A stretch of DNA of 64,000 nt. Source: Acidaminococcus fermentans_A. Lineage in GTDB: Bacteria > Bacillota > Negativicutes > Acidaminococcales > Acidaminococcaceae. The position numbers were made by a program, and so were the translations under genes. Each line of letters opens with the position of its first letter. Positions within the stretch are counted from its first letter, which is position 1. The notes beneath the pieces are model-generated. The model saw only the letters and a list, made by a program, of their open reading frames with translations. It did no database searches and was not told the origin of the DNA. This document shows positions 40,918 to 50,266 of this stretch, one piece after another. The DNA lies in contig NZ_JBQOUY010000003.1 in assembly GCF_052216985.1 (NCBI RefSeq), forward strand, positions 62,001 to 126,000, given 5' to 3'.

Positions 40918-42981
40918 ATGTGGTGGCAGGAACCGGTAACCAAACTCAAAGGCATCGGGCCCAAAAAGGCCCTGGAATTCGAAAATATCAACGTCGTGAC
41001 CATCGGAGATTTGCTGAACCATTTTCCTCGGCAGGGCTGCTACCTGGACTATTCCCATGTAAAGACCATCAGCGAACTGACTGTGGGGGGGGAGATGCAG
41101 CTGTTCCAAGGGACCATCGTGCGGCTGAACAACCGGCGGAGCGCCCGGAACATGAAATATGCCACTATCACCGTAGGGGATGGTACTGGCTTTGCAGAGA
41201 TCGTCTTGTTCGGGGCTCAGACCTACATGACCCGAGTCTATCATACGGGGGACGAAGTATTCGTCATCGGCAAGGTGAACCTGGGCCGTACGGCCAAAAG
41301 CGTCACCGGTGCCAGCCTTTCCCGTGTGAAGGATGAAAAAACGGAAGCTCCGGGCATCCTTCCTACCTATGCTTTGACCGGCAGCCTGACCCAGAACCAG
41401 GTACGGGGAGCGGTGCGCCAGGCTCTGGCCTTGGCCCGGAAGGAATTGCCGGAATGTCTGCCGGAGAAGATCCTCCAGGCCAAACATTTCCTGCCCCGGC
41501 TGGAAGCTCTGGAAAATATCCATTTTCCCAAAAGCCCGGACCTTTTGGAAAAGGCCCGGCAGCGGCTGATCTTCGAAGAACTCTTCTATCTCCAGTGCGG
41601 CCTGCTCCACCATCGGGTGGAAATCAAGCGGGACAGCCGGGGCATCAAGATGGTCCGATGCGGTCCTTTGGTCCAGAAAGTCCGAGAACTCTTGGGTTTC
41701 GAGTTGACGGACAGCCAGAAAAAAGCCTGGCAGGAAATCGATGATGACATGCAGAGCCTGGAGCCTATGAACCGATTGGTCCAGGGGGATGTAGGCTCCG
41801 GGAAAACGGCTCTGGCGCTCCTGGCCCTGGCAAAGACGGTGGAAAACGGCTACCAGGGATGCTTGATGGCACCTACGGAAATCCTGGCCGAACAGCACTA
41901 CCAGGAAATGCAGAAAGTCTTGGAACCAGCAGGGATCCGGACGGCCCTTCTGACCGGCGGCCTGCCGGCCAAAGCAAGACGGCAGGTGCTGGAAGGGCTG
42001 GCCGATGGTTCCATCCAGGCGGTGGTGGGGACCTATGCCCTGATCCAAGATGCAGTGGTGTTCCATTCTCTGGCCCTGGCCATCACCGATGAGCAGCACC
42101 GGTTCGGGGTGGCCCAGCGGGCCAAGCTCCAGGAGAAGAGTCCCTTTGCACCTCATGTGCTGGTCATGACTGCGACGCCCATTCCCCGGACTTTGGCCCT
42201 TACGGTATACGGGGACCTGGACGTATCTCTGATGAAGGGACTGCCCCCGGGAAGGAAACCGGTCCAGACCCTTTGTTATACAGAAGACAAACGGCCGGCG
42301 GTGTACCAGGGCATGGTCCATCAGATCCGGGAAGGTCACCAGGCCTATGTGGTATGTCCACTGATTGAAGAAAGTGAAGGGGTGGATGCCAAGGCGGCGG
42401 AGGAACTGTATGAAGAACTGACTTCCACCTATCTCCAGGGCATTCCCTGCGGCCTCCTCCATGGCCGTCTGAAGCCGGAAGAGAAAGACGCAGTGATGGA
42501 AAGCTTTGCCCGGAATGAAACGAAAGTGCTGATCACTACGACTGTGGTGGAAGTGGGGGTCAATGTGCCCAATGCTACCCTGATGGTCATCGAGGGAGCG
42601 GACCGGTTCGGGTTGGCCCAGATGCACCAGCTCCGGGGCCGGGTAGGCAGAGGCAGTGCCCAATCCTACTGCGTATTGCTGACTTCCTCCACCAACCCGG
42701 TAACCTTGGAACGGCTCCAGATCATGCGCCACTGCAGTGACGGCTTCCTGCTGGCCGAAAAAGATCTGGAACTGCGGGGGGCTGGCCAGTTCTTCGGTCT
42801 GCGCCAGCATGGACTCAGCGACCTGTACATCGCGGATATCCTCCGGGATACAGATACGCTGGTAGAAGCCCGGAAGGCGGCCCAGTGGGCCATGGGGAAT
42901 CCGAAAACCGCCAGGGAAGTGATCCGGGCGGCAGCAACCACCCAATTCGACGGCCGGTTTGAAAGGATATTCAATGCGTGA
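40918..42981 (+). CDS. recG: ATP-dependent DNA helicase RecG
   Basis: A 687-residue helicase that remodels stalled forks and branched DNA. The N-terminal wedge (OB) domain lies at about 50-150. The helicase core has Walker A GDVGSGKTALAL (about 290-301), the DEQH box ITDEQHRFGVAQR (about 388-400), motif III VMTATPIPRTLAL and motif VI HQLRGRVGRGSAQSYC. A single gene with an AAGGGGAA ribosome site, ending at a double terminator. Confidence 0.97.
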   Translation: MWWQEPVTKLKGIGPKKALEFENINVVTIGDLLNHFPRQGCYLDYSHVKTISELTVGGEMQLFQGTIVRLNNRRSARNMKYATITVGDGTGFAEIVLFGAQTYMTRVYHTGDEVFVIGKVNLGRTAKSVTGASLSRVKDEKTEAPGILPTYALTGSLTQNQVRGAVRQALALARKELPECLPEKILQAKHFLPRLEALENIHFPKSPDLLEKARQRLIFEELFYLQCGLLHHRVEIKRDSRGIKMVRCGPLVQKVRELLGFELTDSQKKAWQEIDDDMQSLEPMNRLVQGDVGSGKTALALLALAKTVENGYQGCLMAPTEILAEQHYQEMQKVLEPAGIRTALLTGGLPAKARRQVLEGLADGSIQAVVGTYALIQDAVVFHSLALAITDEQHRFGVAQRAKLQEKSPFAPHVLVMTATPIPRTLALTVYGDLDVSLMKGLPPGRKPVQTLCYTEDKRPAVYQGMVHQIREGHQAYVVCPLIEESEGVDAKAAEELYEELTSTYLQGIPCGLLHGRLKPEEKDAVMESFARNETKVLITTTVVEVGVNVPNATLMVIEGADRFGLAQMHQLRGRVGRGSAQSYCVLLTSSTNPVTLERLQIMRHCSDGFLLAEKDLELRGAGQFFGLRQHGLSDLYIADILRDTDTLVEARKAAQWAMGNPKTAREVIRAAATTQFDGRFERIFNA

Positions 42982-43007
42982 GGGGGTGTGATTTTTTTAC
43001 ACCCCCT
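42981..43007 (+). terminator. First terminator after recG
   Basis: A perfect 9-bp stem AGGGGGTGT, loop GATTTTTTT, return arm ACACCCCCT. The T-run sits in the loop, not after the stem, so termination may rely on the second hairpin downstream. Confidence 0.6.
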
Positions 43008-43015
43008 ATTCATGT

Positions 43016-43050
43016 AAGGAATGTGTATCTATCGTTACACATTCCTTTTC
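43016..43050 (+). terminator. Second terminator after recG
   Basis: A perfect 12-bp stem AAGGAATGTGTA, 8-base loop, return arm TACACATTCCTT, then TTC and a further ATTTTTT. Independent of the two shared hairpin classes. Confidence 0.8.
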
Positions 43051-43197
43051 ATTTTTTGGGAATTTCGAAAGTTTTCTGTTAAAAGCAGGAAAAACGCGCC
43101 TTGCTCCCGAAAAAGAGTACCATCAGACAAGAACATGGGGAAAGCTGCTCCTGGCAGCTGAGAATCCCACATCCTACGGAATAAAGGGGGCTGTACA

Positions 43198-45276
43198 GTG
43201 AAAGAGTATACAGGCGATAAAATCAGGAACGTGGCCATCGTAGGGCATGGCGGCGCAGGCACCACTTCCCTTACAGAAGCACTGCTCTATCGCAGCGGTG
43301 CTATCAGCCGTATGTGCAAAGTGGAAGACGGGCAGACCACCACCGACTTCGAACCGGAAGAAATCAAGCGGGGAGTCTCCGTGAGTGCGACGCTGGCACC
43401 GGTAGAATGGCGGGATGTCAAGATCAATTTCATCGATACTCCAGGTTTTGCGGATTTCGTAGCAGAAGTCAAAGGCGCATTCCGGGCTGTGGACAGTGTA
43501 CTGATCGTGGTCAGTGCTACCAGCGGGGTCCAGATCGGGACCGAACAGTGCTGGAAACTGGCGGAAGAGGCCGGCCTGCCTCGGCTGATTTTCGTGAACA
43601 AGATGGACCGGGAAAATGCAGATTATGATAATATCCTGGACAATCTCCGGGCCAAGATCGGTAAACGGATCCTTCCCCTGGAACTGCCCTTGGGCAAAGA
43701 AGAAGACTTCTGCGGGGTCATCGATGTATTTAACCAGAAAGCCTATAAAGGGAACGGGAACGGGGCGGATGAAATCGAAGTCCCCGATGACCTGAAGGAT
43801 TGGGTCCAGGATGCCCATGACAAGATGGTAGAAGCAGCGGTGGAAGCCGATGATGAAGTGATGGAACGGTATCTGGAAGGGGAAACCATTTCCGATGAAG
43901 AAGTGATGAACTGTCTGGTGAAGGGCATCCGGCAGGGAATCATTTTCCCGGTGCTCTGCGGTTCTGCTTTCAAGAACATCGGGCTGGGGCGGACACTCTC
44001 TGCCGTTGTGGACTACACATTCCCCGCCGTCCTGAACGAATATCATGTGACCAACCTGAAAACGGGACAGGTGGAACGGCGGGATTCCAACGCTCCGCTG
44101 GCTGCTCTGGTGTTCAAGACGACCTCCGATCCTTTTGTGGGCCGGATGAGCTTCGTACGGGTGTTCTCCGGCATCATCAAAGCCGACAGCTCCGTCTATA
44201 ATGCCAGCCGGGATGAAATGGAAAAAGTGGGGACTATCTCCACGCTACGGGGGAAGAATCCCTTGCCCATGAAGCAGATCGTAGCAGGAGATATCGGAGT
44301 CATCTCCCGTCTCCAGTTCACCATGACCGGAGATACCCTCAGTGCCAAAGAAGAACCGGTGCAGTTCGCACCCATCGAATATCCACTGCCCATGTACAGC
44401 CGGGCAATCTCTCCCAAGAAGAAAGGGGACGAAGACAAGATCGCTGCAGCATTGGGCAAACTCATGGATGAAGATCCTACCTTCATCGTCAGCCGGAACC
44501 CGGTAACCAAGGAAACCTTGATCAGCGGCATGGGGGACCAGCATCTGGAGATCCTCATGGAACGGATGAAACGGAAATTCGGCGTGGATGCCGTGTTGAA
44601 ACCGCCCATGGTGGAATACCGGGAAACCATCCGGGGTTCTGCGGAAGTGGAAGGCAAATACAAGAAACAGACTGGCGGCCATGGGCAGTATGGCCATGTA
44701 GTCATCAAGATGGAACCGCTGCCTCCGGGCTCCGGGTTCGTGTTCGAAGACAAGATCTTCGGGGGGGCCGTGCCCCGGCAGTACATCCCGGCAGTAGAAA
44801 AAGGCATGAAGGAATCCATGGAACACGGGATCCTGGCCGGGTACCCAGTGGTAGATCTGAAGATCACCCTGCTGGATGGTTCCTACCATACCGTAGACTC
44901 TTCGGAAATGGCTTTCAAAGTGGCTTCCCATATGGCCTTCCAGAAAGCGGCAGAACAGTCCAAACCGGTCCTGATGGAACCCTATTACAATCTGGATGTG
45001 TACTGTGACGAACGGATGACCGGGGACATCATCTCCGACCTGAACAGCAAACGGGGCCGTATCTTGGGAATGCAGTCCGCGGAAGACGGACGGGCTGTGG
45101 TGAAGGCCCAGGTGCCTTATGCAGAAATCTTGGATTATGCCGTGGATCTGCGGGCACTGACCCAAGGGACAGGGACCTTTGAAATGAAGTTCGACCATTA
45201 TGAGGATGTACCGCCCAAACTGGCGGAAAAAATCGTGGCTGATGCCAAAGCGAAAGCGGAAGCCGCTAAAAAGTAA
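43198..45276 (+). CDS. EF-G-like GTPase-family protein with degenerate GTPase motifs
   Basis: A 692-residue paralog of elongation factor G with all five domains in order. The G1 loop reads GHGGAGTTS (residues 16-24): threonine stands where the P-loop lysine should be. G3 reads DTPGF: the catalytic histidine of EF-G (DTPGH) is phenylalanine. The switch I threonine region is RGVSVSATL. G4 NKMD is intact. This fits the EF-G2/EF-G-like group rather than the true translocase, which must be elsewhere. GTP binding or hydrolysis may be weak. It starts with GTG after AAAGGGGG. Confidence 0.9.
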   Translation: MKEYTGDKIRNVAIVGHGGAGTTSLTEALLYRSGAISRMCKVEDGQTTTDFEPEEIKRGVSVSATLAPVEWRDVKINFIDTPGFADFVAEVKGAFRAVDSVLIVVSATSGVQIGTEQCWKLAEEAGLPRLIFVNKMDRENADYDNILDNLRAKIGKRILPLELPLGKEEDFCGVIDVFNQKAYKGNGNGADEIEVPDDLKDWVQDAHDKMVEAAVEADDEVMERYLEGETISDEEVMNCLVKGIRQGIIFPVLCGSAFKNIGLGRTLSAVVDYTFPAVLNEYHVTNLKTGQVERRDSNAPLAALVFKTTSDPFVGRMSFVRVFSGIIKADSSVYNASRDEMEKVGTISTLRGKNPLPMKQIVAGDIGVISRLQFTMTGDTLSAKEEPVQFAPIEYPLPMYSRAISPKKKGDEDKIAAALGKLMDEDPTFIVSRNPVTKETLISGMGDQHLEILMERMKRKFGVDAVLKPPMVEYRETIRGSAEVEGKYKKQTGGHGQYGHVVIKMEPLPPGSGFVFEDKIFGGAVPRQYIPAVEKGMKESMEHGILAGYPVVDLKITLLDGSYHTVDSSEMAFKVASHMAFQKAAEQSKPVLMEPYYNLDVYCDERMTGDIISDLNSKRGRILGMQSAEDGRAVVKAQVPYAEILDYAVDLRALTQGTGTFEMKFDHYEDVPPKLAEKIVADAKAKAEAAKK

Positions 45277-45291
45277 AAGATTTGCATCTAT

Positions 45292-45328
45292 CGGACCTCT
45301 TGGCCATTGCCGGAGGTTCGATTTTTGT
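45292..45328 (+). terminator. Possible terminator after the EF-G-like gene
   Basis: Stem CGGACCTC / GAGGTTCG (one wobble), 13-base loop, tail ATTTTTG. TTGCCG (45307) 17 bases before TAAACT (45330) in the same stretch may be the promoter of the next gene. Confidence 0.5.
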
Positions 45329-45369
45329 GTAAACTGAAGGGGAACTGTTTTCACAAGGAGGGAGAATCT

Positions 45370-46224
45370 GTGACTTTTTCTACGACGAAAAAAGGTATCT
45401 TGGCTTCCATCCTGGCAACTGTATTCTTCACGACTATGGATATCGGGGCTAAGAAGCTCCTCCACCTGGGAACCGGAGAGATCACCTTTTTCCGGGGCCT
45501 ATTGGGGATGCTGTTCCTGCCTTTCATGGCACGGATGGAAACCCTGCCGGTGTTTTCCGGGAAGGACCGGGGCCTGCTCCATCTGCGGGGATTGTTCGGG
45601 GCCGCCTGTCTCCTGTTTTTCTTTTACTGTCTGAATGGGCTGACCCTGGGAGATGCAGAGATCCTCACCCAGCTGTCGGCCTTCTTTATGTGCCTTTTGT
45701 CCCCGATCTTCCTAAAAGGCAGGCTCCAGGGACGAGCAGTACCTTGGCTGGGCCTGATCGCCCTGGGGGCGGCTGTCGTCCTCCAGGTGTGGAATTTCCA
45801 TTCTTTTAATTCTTATGCCATCTTCGGGATCCTTTCGGCTTTCTTCGCAGCCAGCGCCTATGTGTGCATCGGGAAGATGACGGAGAACGGCGACCATACC
45901 CAGACGGAGCTGGTGTTTTATTTCCAGTTTTACAGTACCTTGGGAGGGCTGGCCATCATGGGAGCTACCCAGCAATGGGTCCTGCCGGCTGGAGGAGAAT
46001 GGTGCTGGGTCGTAGAAATGGCTCTGTCCGCTCTTTTGGGGCAGGTATGTCTGACCTGGGGCTGTACCCACATCCATCCTACAATGGTCAACTTTCTCAT
46101 GTATACCGGCATCCTGTTCCATATCCTGGCCGGTTCTCTCTTGTGGGGAGAGACCCTGACTTTGTATTCCTGGGTGGGAGGAGCTCTCATCGTATCAGGC
46201 AGTGTGGCTCTGCTGAGGCAGTGA
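45370..46224 (+). CDS. EamA/DMT-family membrane transporter
   Basis: A 284-residue protein with about ten hydrophobic helices, arranged as two repeated EamA halves (about 10-135 and 150-284; each ends in a helix pair, GLIALGAAVVLQVW and WVGGALIVSGSVALL). FFRGLLGMLFLPFMAR is the typical motif in the first half. It probably exports a metabolite or amino acid; the substrate is unknown. The start is a GTG at 45370, because AAGGAGGGAG lies just upstream and longer readings have no ribosome site. Confidence 0.85.
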   Translation: MTFSTTKKGILASILATVFFTTMDIGAKKLLHLGTGEITFFRGLLGMLFLPFMARMETLPVFSGKDRGLLHLRGLFGAACLLFFFYCLNGLTLGDAEILTQLSAFFMCLLSPIFLKGRLQGRAVPWLGLIALGAAVVLQVWNFHSFNSYAIFGILSAFFAASAYVCIGKMTENGDHTQTELVFYFQFYSTLGGLAIMGATQQWVLPAGGEWCWVVEMALSALLGQVCLTWGCTHIHPTMVNFLMYTGILFHILAGSLLWGETLTLYSWVGGALIVSGSVALLRQ

Positions 46225-46227
46225 GAA

Positions 46228-46258
46228 GGGGTTGTTGCACATGCAACAGCCCCCTTGC
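46228..46258 (+). terminator. Terminator before transketolase, TGTTGC class
   Basis: Stem GGGGTTGTTGC, loop ACAT, return arm GCAACAGCCCC (one G-T pair), then a short T-poor tail that is already the -35 box TTGCTT of the next promoter. Confidence 0.75.
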
Positions 46259-46283
46259 TTTACCCCTTCAAATGGCCTATAAT
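46255..46283 (+). promoter_or_regulatory. Transketolase promoter
   Basis: TTGCTT (46255-46260), 17-base spacer, perfect TATAAT (46278-46283). It abuts the preceding terminator. Confidence 0.75.
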
Positions 46284-46340
46284 CAGAATGAATGACTGTG
46301 TATACTACTTTTTGACATCCAGTATGGAGGGATTTTTTTC

Positions 46341-48329
46341 ATGGAAAATATTGATACTGAGAGCATCAACACCCTGCGTTTTTTGTCCATCGATGAAGTG
46401 CAGGCGGCCAATTCCGGCCATCCGGGCCTGCCTCTGGGGACGGCACCTCTGATGTATACGATCTGGGACCGGTTCATGAAATATAATCCTGAAAATCCCA
46501 ACTGGTTCGACCGGGACCGGTTCGTCCTGTCCCCGGGACACGGCAGTGCTCTGCTCTATGCCATGCTCCATGTAGCTGGCTATGACCTGTCCCTGGAGGA
46601 TTTGAAGGGATTCCGCCAGTGGGGCAGCAAGACTCCAGGTCATCCAGAATATGGGGTGACCCCTGGGGTGGATGTGTCTACCGGACCTCTGGGCCACGGC
46701 TTTGCCATGGCTGTGGGGCTGGCTATGGCAGAAGAGATGCTGGCTGCCCGGTACAACAAGGAAGGATACAAAGTGGTGGATCATTACACCTACGGCATCA
46801 CTTCTGACGGGGACCAGATGGAAGGGGTGGCTTCCGAAGCCGCTTCCCTGGCGGGTACCCTGGGGCTGGGGAAACTGATCTTCCTCTATGACGATAACAA
46901 GATCACCATCGAAGGCAGTACGGATATCGCCTTCCGGGAAGATGTGGGGGCCCGGTTCAAAGCCTATGGCTGGCAAGTGCTCCGGGTCGCTTCCTCTGAA
47001 GATGTGGAAGCCCTCACGAAAGCCATCGAAGCAGCCAAGAAGGAAACCCGCAAACCCTCTCTGATCATCGTCAAGACCCATATCGGCTTCGGCAGCCCTC
47101 GGCAGGATATGGCCAGTGCCCATGGGGAACCTCTGGGTGTGGAAAATGTGGCCAAGACCAAAGAAGCTGCCGGCTGGGATGGCAGTCAGTCCTTCGTGGT
47201 GCCGGAAGAAGTGAAAGCCCATTTTGACGCCAAACTGCCCCAGTGCCGGGAAAACGAAGCAGATTGGAATGGACTGATGGAAGCCTATGCCAAGGCCTAT
47301 CCGGAACTGGCCCAGGAACTGACGGATCGGATCGACGGAAAGATGGATCTGGATCTGAAGGAACTGATGGCCTCTTTCAAGGATACGGACAGTGTGGCCA
47401 CCCGTGCCGCTTCTGGAACAGTGCTCCAGCTGCTGGCAGATAAGCTTCCGGCTCTCATCGGAGGCAGTGCGGACCTGGGGCCTTCCAACAAGACGGAAAT
47501 GAAAGGGAAGGGATTCTTCTCGGCAGAAGAACGGACCGGCCGGAACATCCATTTCGGCATCCGGGAACATGCTATGGGGTGCATCGTCAATGGCCTCTGC
47601 CTCCACGGCGGCATCCTGCCTTTCGGAGCTACTTTCCTGGTGTTCGCCGACTTTATGCGTCCGGCGGTGCGGATGGCGGCTCTAATGGGAATCGGCAGCG
47701 TATTCGTCTATACCCATGACAGCGTGTTCGTCGGGGAAGACGGACCGACCCATGAACCCATCGAGCAGACCATGAGCCTGCGGCTGATCCCCAATGTGTC
47801 CGTATTCCGTCCGGCGGACGCCCTGGAAACGGCTGTGGCCTGGAAAGCCGCCTGCGAAAACCAGAAACAGCCCACTTGCCTGCTGCTGACCCGTCAGGGA
47901 CTGCCGGTGCTCCATGACTATGCCAAGACCATTGCCAAGGGAGCACCCAAAGGAGCCTATGTACTGAGTCCTTCTTCCAAGGATAAGGTAAAAGCAATCC
48001 TCATCGCTACGGGCAGTGAAGTCCATCTGGCCCTGGAAGCTCAGAAAGCCCTGGAAGAAAAAGGCATCGGCGTCCAGGTGGTTTCCATGCCCAGCTGGGA
48101 CGTGTTCGAACAGCAGAGCAGTGCCTACAAAAAGAAAGTACTGCCCAAGGATGTGCCGGCCATTGCGCTGGAAGCCGGCGTCCGCACTGGCTGGGCCCGG
48201 TATACCGGCAGCGAGGACAGAGTCCTGGGCATCGACCGATTCGGTGCTTCTGCTCCTGGCAAGACCGTCTACAAAGAACTGGGCTTTACCGTGGACCATG
48301 TAGTGGATATGGTGAAGAAACTGAAGTAA
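46341..48329 (+). CDS. tkt: Transketolase
   Basis: A 662-residue full-length TPP enzyme moving two-carbon units in the pentose phosphate pathway. The N-terminal substrate site is ANSGHPGLPLG (about 24-34). The TPP/metal segment is TSDGDQMEGVASEAAS...LYDDNKITIEG (about 154-195). The pyrimidine-domain motif is HDSVFVGEDGPTHEPIEQ (about 455-472). The oxidative branch is not seen here; rpiB at 2.4 kb belongs to the same pathway. It has its own promoter and terminator. Confidence 0.97.
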   Translation: MENIDTESINTLRFLSIDEVQAANSGHPGLPLGTAPLMYTIWDRFMKYNPENPNWFDRDRFVLSPGHGSALLYAMLHVAGYDLSLEDLKGFRQWGSKTPGHPEYGVTPGVDVSTGPLGHGFAMAVGLAMAEEMLAARYNKEGYKVVDHYTYGITSDGDQMEGVASEAASLAGTLGLGKLIFLYDDNKITIEGSTDIAFREDVGARFKAYGWQVLRVASSEDVEALTKAIEAAKKETRKPSLIIVKTHIGFGSPRQDMASAHGEPLGVENVAKTKEAAGWDGSQSFVVPEEVKAHFDAKLPQCRENEADWNGLMEAYAKAYPELAQELTDRIDGKMDLDLKELMASFKDTDSVATRAASGTVLQLLADKLPALIGGSADLGPSNKTEMKGKGFFSAEERTGRNIHFGIREHAMGCIVNGLCLHGGILPFGATFLVFADFMRPAVRMAALMGIGSVFVYTHDSVFVGEDGPTHEPIEQTMSLRLIPNVSVFRPADALETAVAWKAACENQKQPTCLLLTRQGLPVLHDYAKTIAKGAPKGAYVLSPSSKDKVKAILIATGSEVHLALEAQKALEEKGIGVQVVSMPSWDVFEQQSSAYKKKVLPKDVPAIALEAGVRTGWARYTGSEDRVLGIDRFGASAPGKTVYKELGFTVDHVVDMVKKLK

Positions 48330-48335
48330 CGGATC

Positions 48336-48371
48336 GGGGGTTGCTGCCCACATGGTGCAGCAACCCCCTTT
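48336..48371 (+). terminator. Terminator between tkt and thiD
   Basis: A perfect 12-bp stem GGGGGTTGCTGC, 9-base loop, return arm GCAGCAACCCCC, then TTTA. Related in sequence to the TGTTGC class. Confidence 0.75.
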
Positions 48372-48390
48372 ATGAAAGAAGGAGAAAATC

Positions 48391-49209
48391 ATGTTCCATC
48401 TGTTGACCATTGCTGGATCGGATTCTTCCGGGGGCGCAGGCATCCAAGCAGACCTGAAGACATTTGCTGCCCATGGCTGCTACGGGATGAGCGTGATCAC
48501 CGCCGTGACGGCCCAGAACACCACTGGAGTGACAGCCATCCAGAACATCGATCCGGAGGTAGTGGAAGCCCAGATCGATGCCGTGTTCCAAGATATCCGG
48601 GTGGACGGCGTCAAGGTGGGGATGGTTTCCAATTCCGCCTTGATCCGAGCCATTGCCAAAAAAATGCAGCAGTATGCGCCACCTGTGCTGGTGGTGGATC
48701 CAGTGATGGTGGCCACCTCTGGCAGCTATCTGCTGGAAAAAGAAGCCCGGAAGGATCTCCAGGAAAAACTGCTGCCACTGGCCACCCTGATCACCCCCAA
48801 CATGCAGGAAGGAGAGGTGCTGTCAGGCCTGTCCATCCGCAGTCAGGGAGACATGGAAAAAGCGGCGGCGGTAATTTGCCAGAAAGGGGCTAGGGCCGTA
48901 CTCCTGAAGGGGGGACACCTGGCGGAAACGGCTGACGATTATCTGCTGTATCCTGGAGAAGGAAACTGGCTCCAGGGCAAATGGTTCCCTGGCCAGCGGT
49001 TCGCCAATCCCAATACCCACGGCACCGGCTGCAGCCTGTCTTCTGCCTTGGCTTCCGAAATGGCCTCCGGTGTCCCCCTCCCGAAAGCCGTAGCCAGAGC
49101 CAAAACCTATGTAGCCCTGGGCATCCAGCACGGGCTGGCAGTGGGCCATGGCCATGGGCCCATCCATCATTTTGTGGAACTGTACCGGAAAGCCGGCTGG
49201 GAGGGATGA
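48391..49209 (+). CDS. thiD: Hydroxymethylpyrimidine/phosphomethylpyrimidine kinase
   Basis: A 272-residue ribokinase-fold enzyme that phosphorylates HMP and HMP-P for thiamine. The substrate-side motif is AGSDSSGGAGIQADLKTF (about 8-25). The catalytic C-terminal motif is NTHGTGCSLSSALAS (about 208-222). There is no TPP riboswitch-sized leader: only 20 bases separate the tkt terminator from the start codon. thiE follows with a 2-base gap, so the two work together on the HMP branch. Confidence 0.95.
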   Translation: MFHLLTIAGSDSSGGAGIQADLKTFAAHGCYGMSVITAVTAQNTTGVTAIQNIDPEVVEAQIDAVFQDIRVDGVKVGMVSNSALIRAIAKKMQQYAPPVLVVDPVMVATSGSYLLEKEARKDLQEKLLPLATLITPNMQEGEVLSGLSIRSQGDMEKAAAVICQKGARAVLLKGGHLAETADDYLLYPGEGNWLQGKWFPGQRFANPNTHGTGCSLSSALASEMASGVPLPKAVARAKTYVALGIQHGLAVGHGHGPIHHFVELYRKAGWEG

Positions 49210-49211
49210 AT

Positions 49212-49844
49212 ATGGATAAATTCAATCTGAGCCTGTACCTGGTGACGGATCGGCATTGTCTCCGGGGACGGGATTTCTATGAGGCGGTGGAGGAAGCCCT
49301 CCGGGCCGGGGTGACCCTGCTCCAGCTCCGGGAAAAGGACATGGGGCTGGAAGACCTGCTGGCGGAAGGCCGGAAGGTCCAGGCCCTTTGCCGGAAGTAC
49401 CAGGTGCCCTTCCTGGTGGATGACAATGTGGAGGCCGCTCGGATCCTGGGAGCGGACGGAGTCCATCTGGGACAGGAAGACGAGGCCATCGAAAAAGCCC
49501 GTTCCGTACTGGGGCCGGACGCTATCATCGGCATCTCCGCCCACAATCTGGAAGAAGCCCAGAAAGCCCAAGCCAGCGGTGCTGATTATCTGGGGGTAGG
49601 AGCTCTCTATCCTACGGGAAGCAAGAAGGATGCATCCCTGCTGCCGCCTGGGATGTTGACGGAAATCGTCCAGGCCGTGCAGATCCCTGTGGTGGGCATC
49701 GGTGGTATCCAGGAAGCCCAGATCGACCAGGTGCTGGACCAAGGAGCGGCTGGCTGTGCCATGATCAGCGCCATCCTGGGAGCCGATGATATTACAGCCA
49801 CTGTGGAACGGATGAAGGCTCGGATACGGGCTCGGGAGAAATAA
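49212..49844 (+). CDS. thiE: Thiamine-phosphate synthase
   Basis: A 210-residue TIM-barrel enzyme that joins HMP-PP and thiazole phosphate into thiamine phosphate. Motifs: LLQLREKDMG near residue 37, ADGVHLGQED (about 81-90), ISAHNLEEAQKA, GADYLGVGALYPTGSKKDA (about 127-145) and VVGIGGI (about 164-170). An in-frame ATG at 49206 overlaps the thiD stop but sits right against the ribosome site; the ATG at 49212 has proper spacing. No thiC or thiG is near, so the strain may rely on salvage or on distant genes. Confidence 0.95.
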   Translation: MDKFNLSLYLVTDRHCLRGRDFYEAVEEALRAGVTLLQLREKDMGLEDLLAEGRKVQALCRKYQVPFLVDDNVEAARILGADGVHLGQEDEAIEKARSVLGPDAIIGISAHNLEEAQKAQASGADYLGVGALYPTGSKKDASLLPPGMLTEIVQAVQIPVVGIGGIQEAQIDQVLDQGAAGCAMISAILGADDITATVERMKARIRAREK

Positions 49845-49856
49845 CAGGAGGCAGCT

Positions 49857-50258
49857 ATGGCAAGCGACCTGAAAACGGAAAAGCTGGGGAAAAAGCTCCT
49901 TTCCCGGTTCACCCGGCAGATCACGGACCAGGTCTTCCTGTTTCTCCAGGAAGATCCGGAATTGTATCAGGAGTATCAGGAACGGGTACGGGAGAGCACG
50001 GCCAATGGGGTCAATTCTGTCTTGGGCCGGATGGTCACGGAAGCCTACGACTTGGTGAACCTGAATAAGGAGAAACATCCTCGGTCTCCGCTGCTGAAGA
50101 AATATACCCGCCATGCTGTCCGGTGGGAAAAAGACGATCTGGAAGTCCAGAAAAAAGTCTTATATGGGGATCGGAACCTGTTCTCTTCTCAGCCCAAATC
50201 CGCCGAGGAAAAGAGAGCCCCCAAAAAGAAAGGGCCGGACCAGGAAAGCCTGTTCTGA
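49857..50258 (+). CDS. Unknown protein with C-terminal clamp-binding-like motif
   Basis: A 133-residue protein that I cannot place in a family. Residues 1-105 look helical and mixed-charge (KKLLSRFTRQITDQVFLFLQ). Residues 106-128 are a lysine-rich, probably disordered linker (EEKRAPKKKG). The last five residues are QESLF. That matches the QxxLF form of the bacterial sliding-clamp (DnaN) binding motif, which often sits at a free C terminus. Ribosome site AGGAGG; it begins 12 bases after thiE. The clamp link is inference only. Confidence 0.6.
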   Translation: MASDLKTEKLGKKLLSRFTRQITDQVFLFLQEDPELYQEYQERVRESTANGVNSVLGRMVTEAYDLVNLNKEKHPRSPLLKKYTRHAVRWEKDDLEVQKKVLYGDRNLFSSQPKSAEEKRAPKKKGPDQESLF

Positions 50259-50266
50259 AAAAAGCA

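Noticed and set aside
43198..45276. Calling this gene the main elongation factor G (fusA)
   Set aside because: The P-loop lysine and catalytic histidine are both missing and there is no rpsL-rpsG-tuf context.
48330..48390. TPP riboswitch before thiD
   Set aside because: Only a terminator and a ribosome site fit in the 60 bases; no THI-box sequence is seen.
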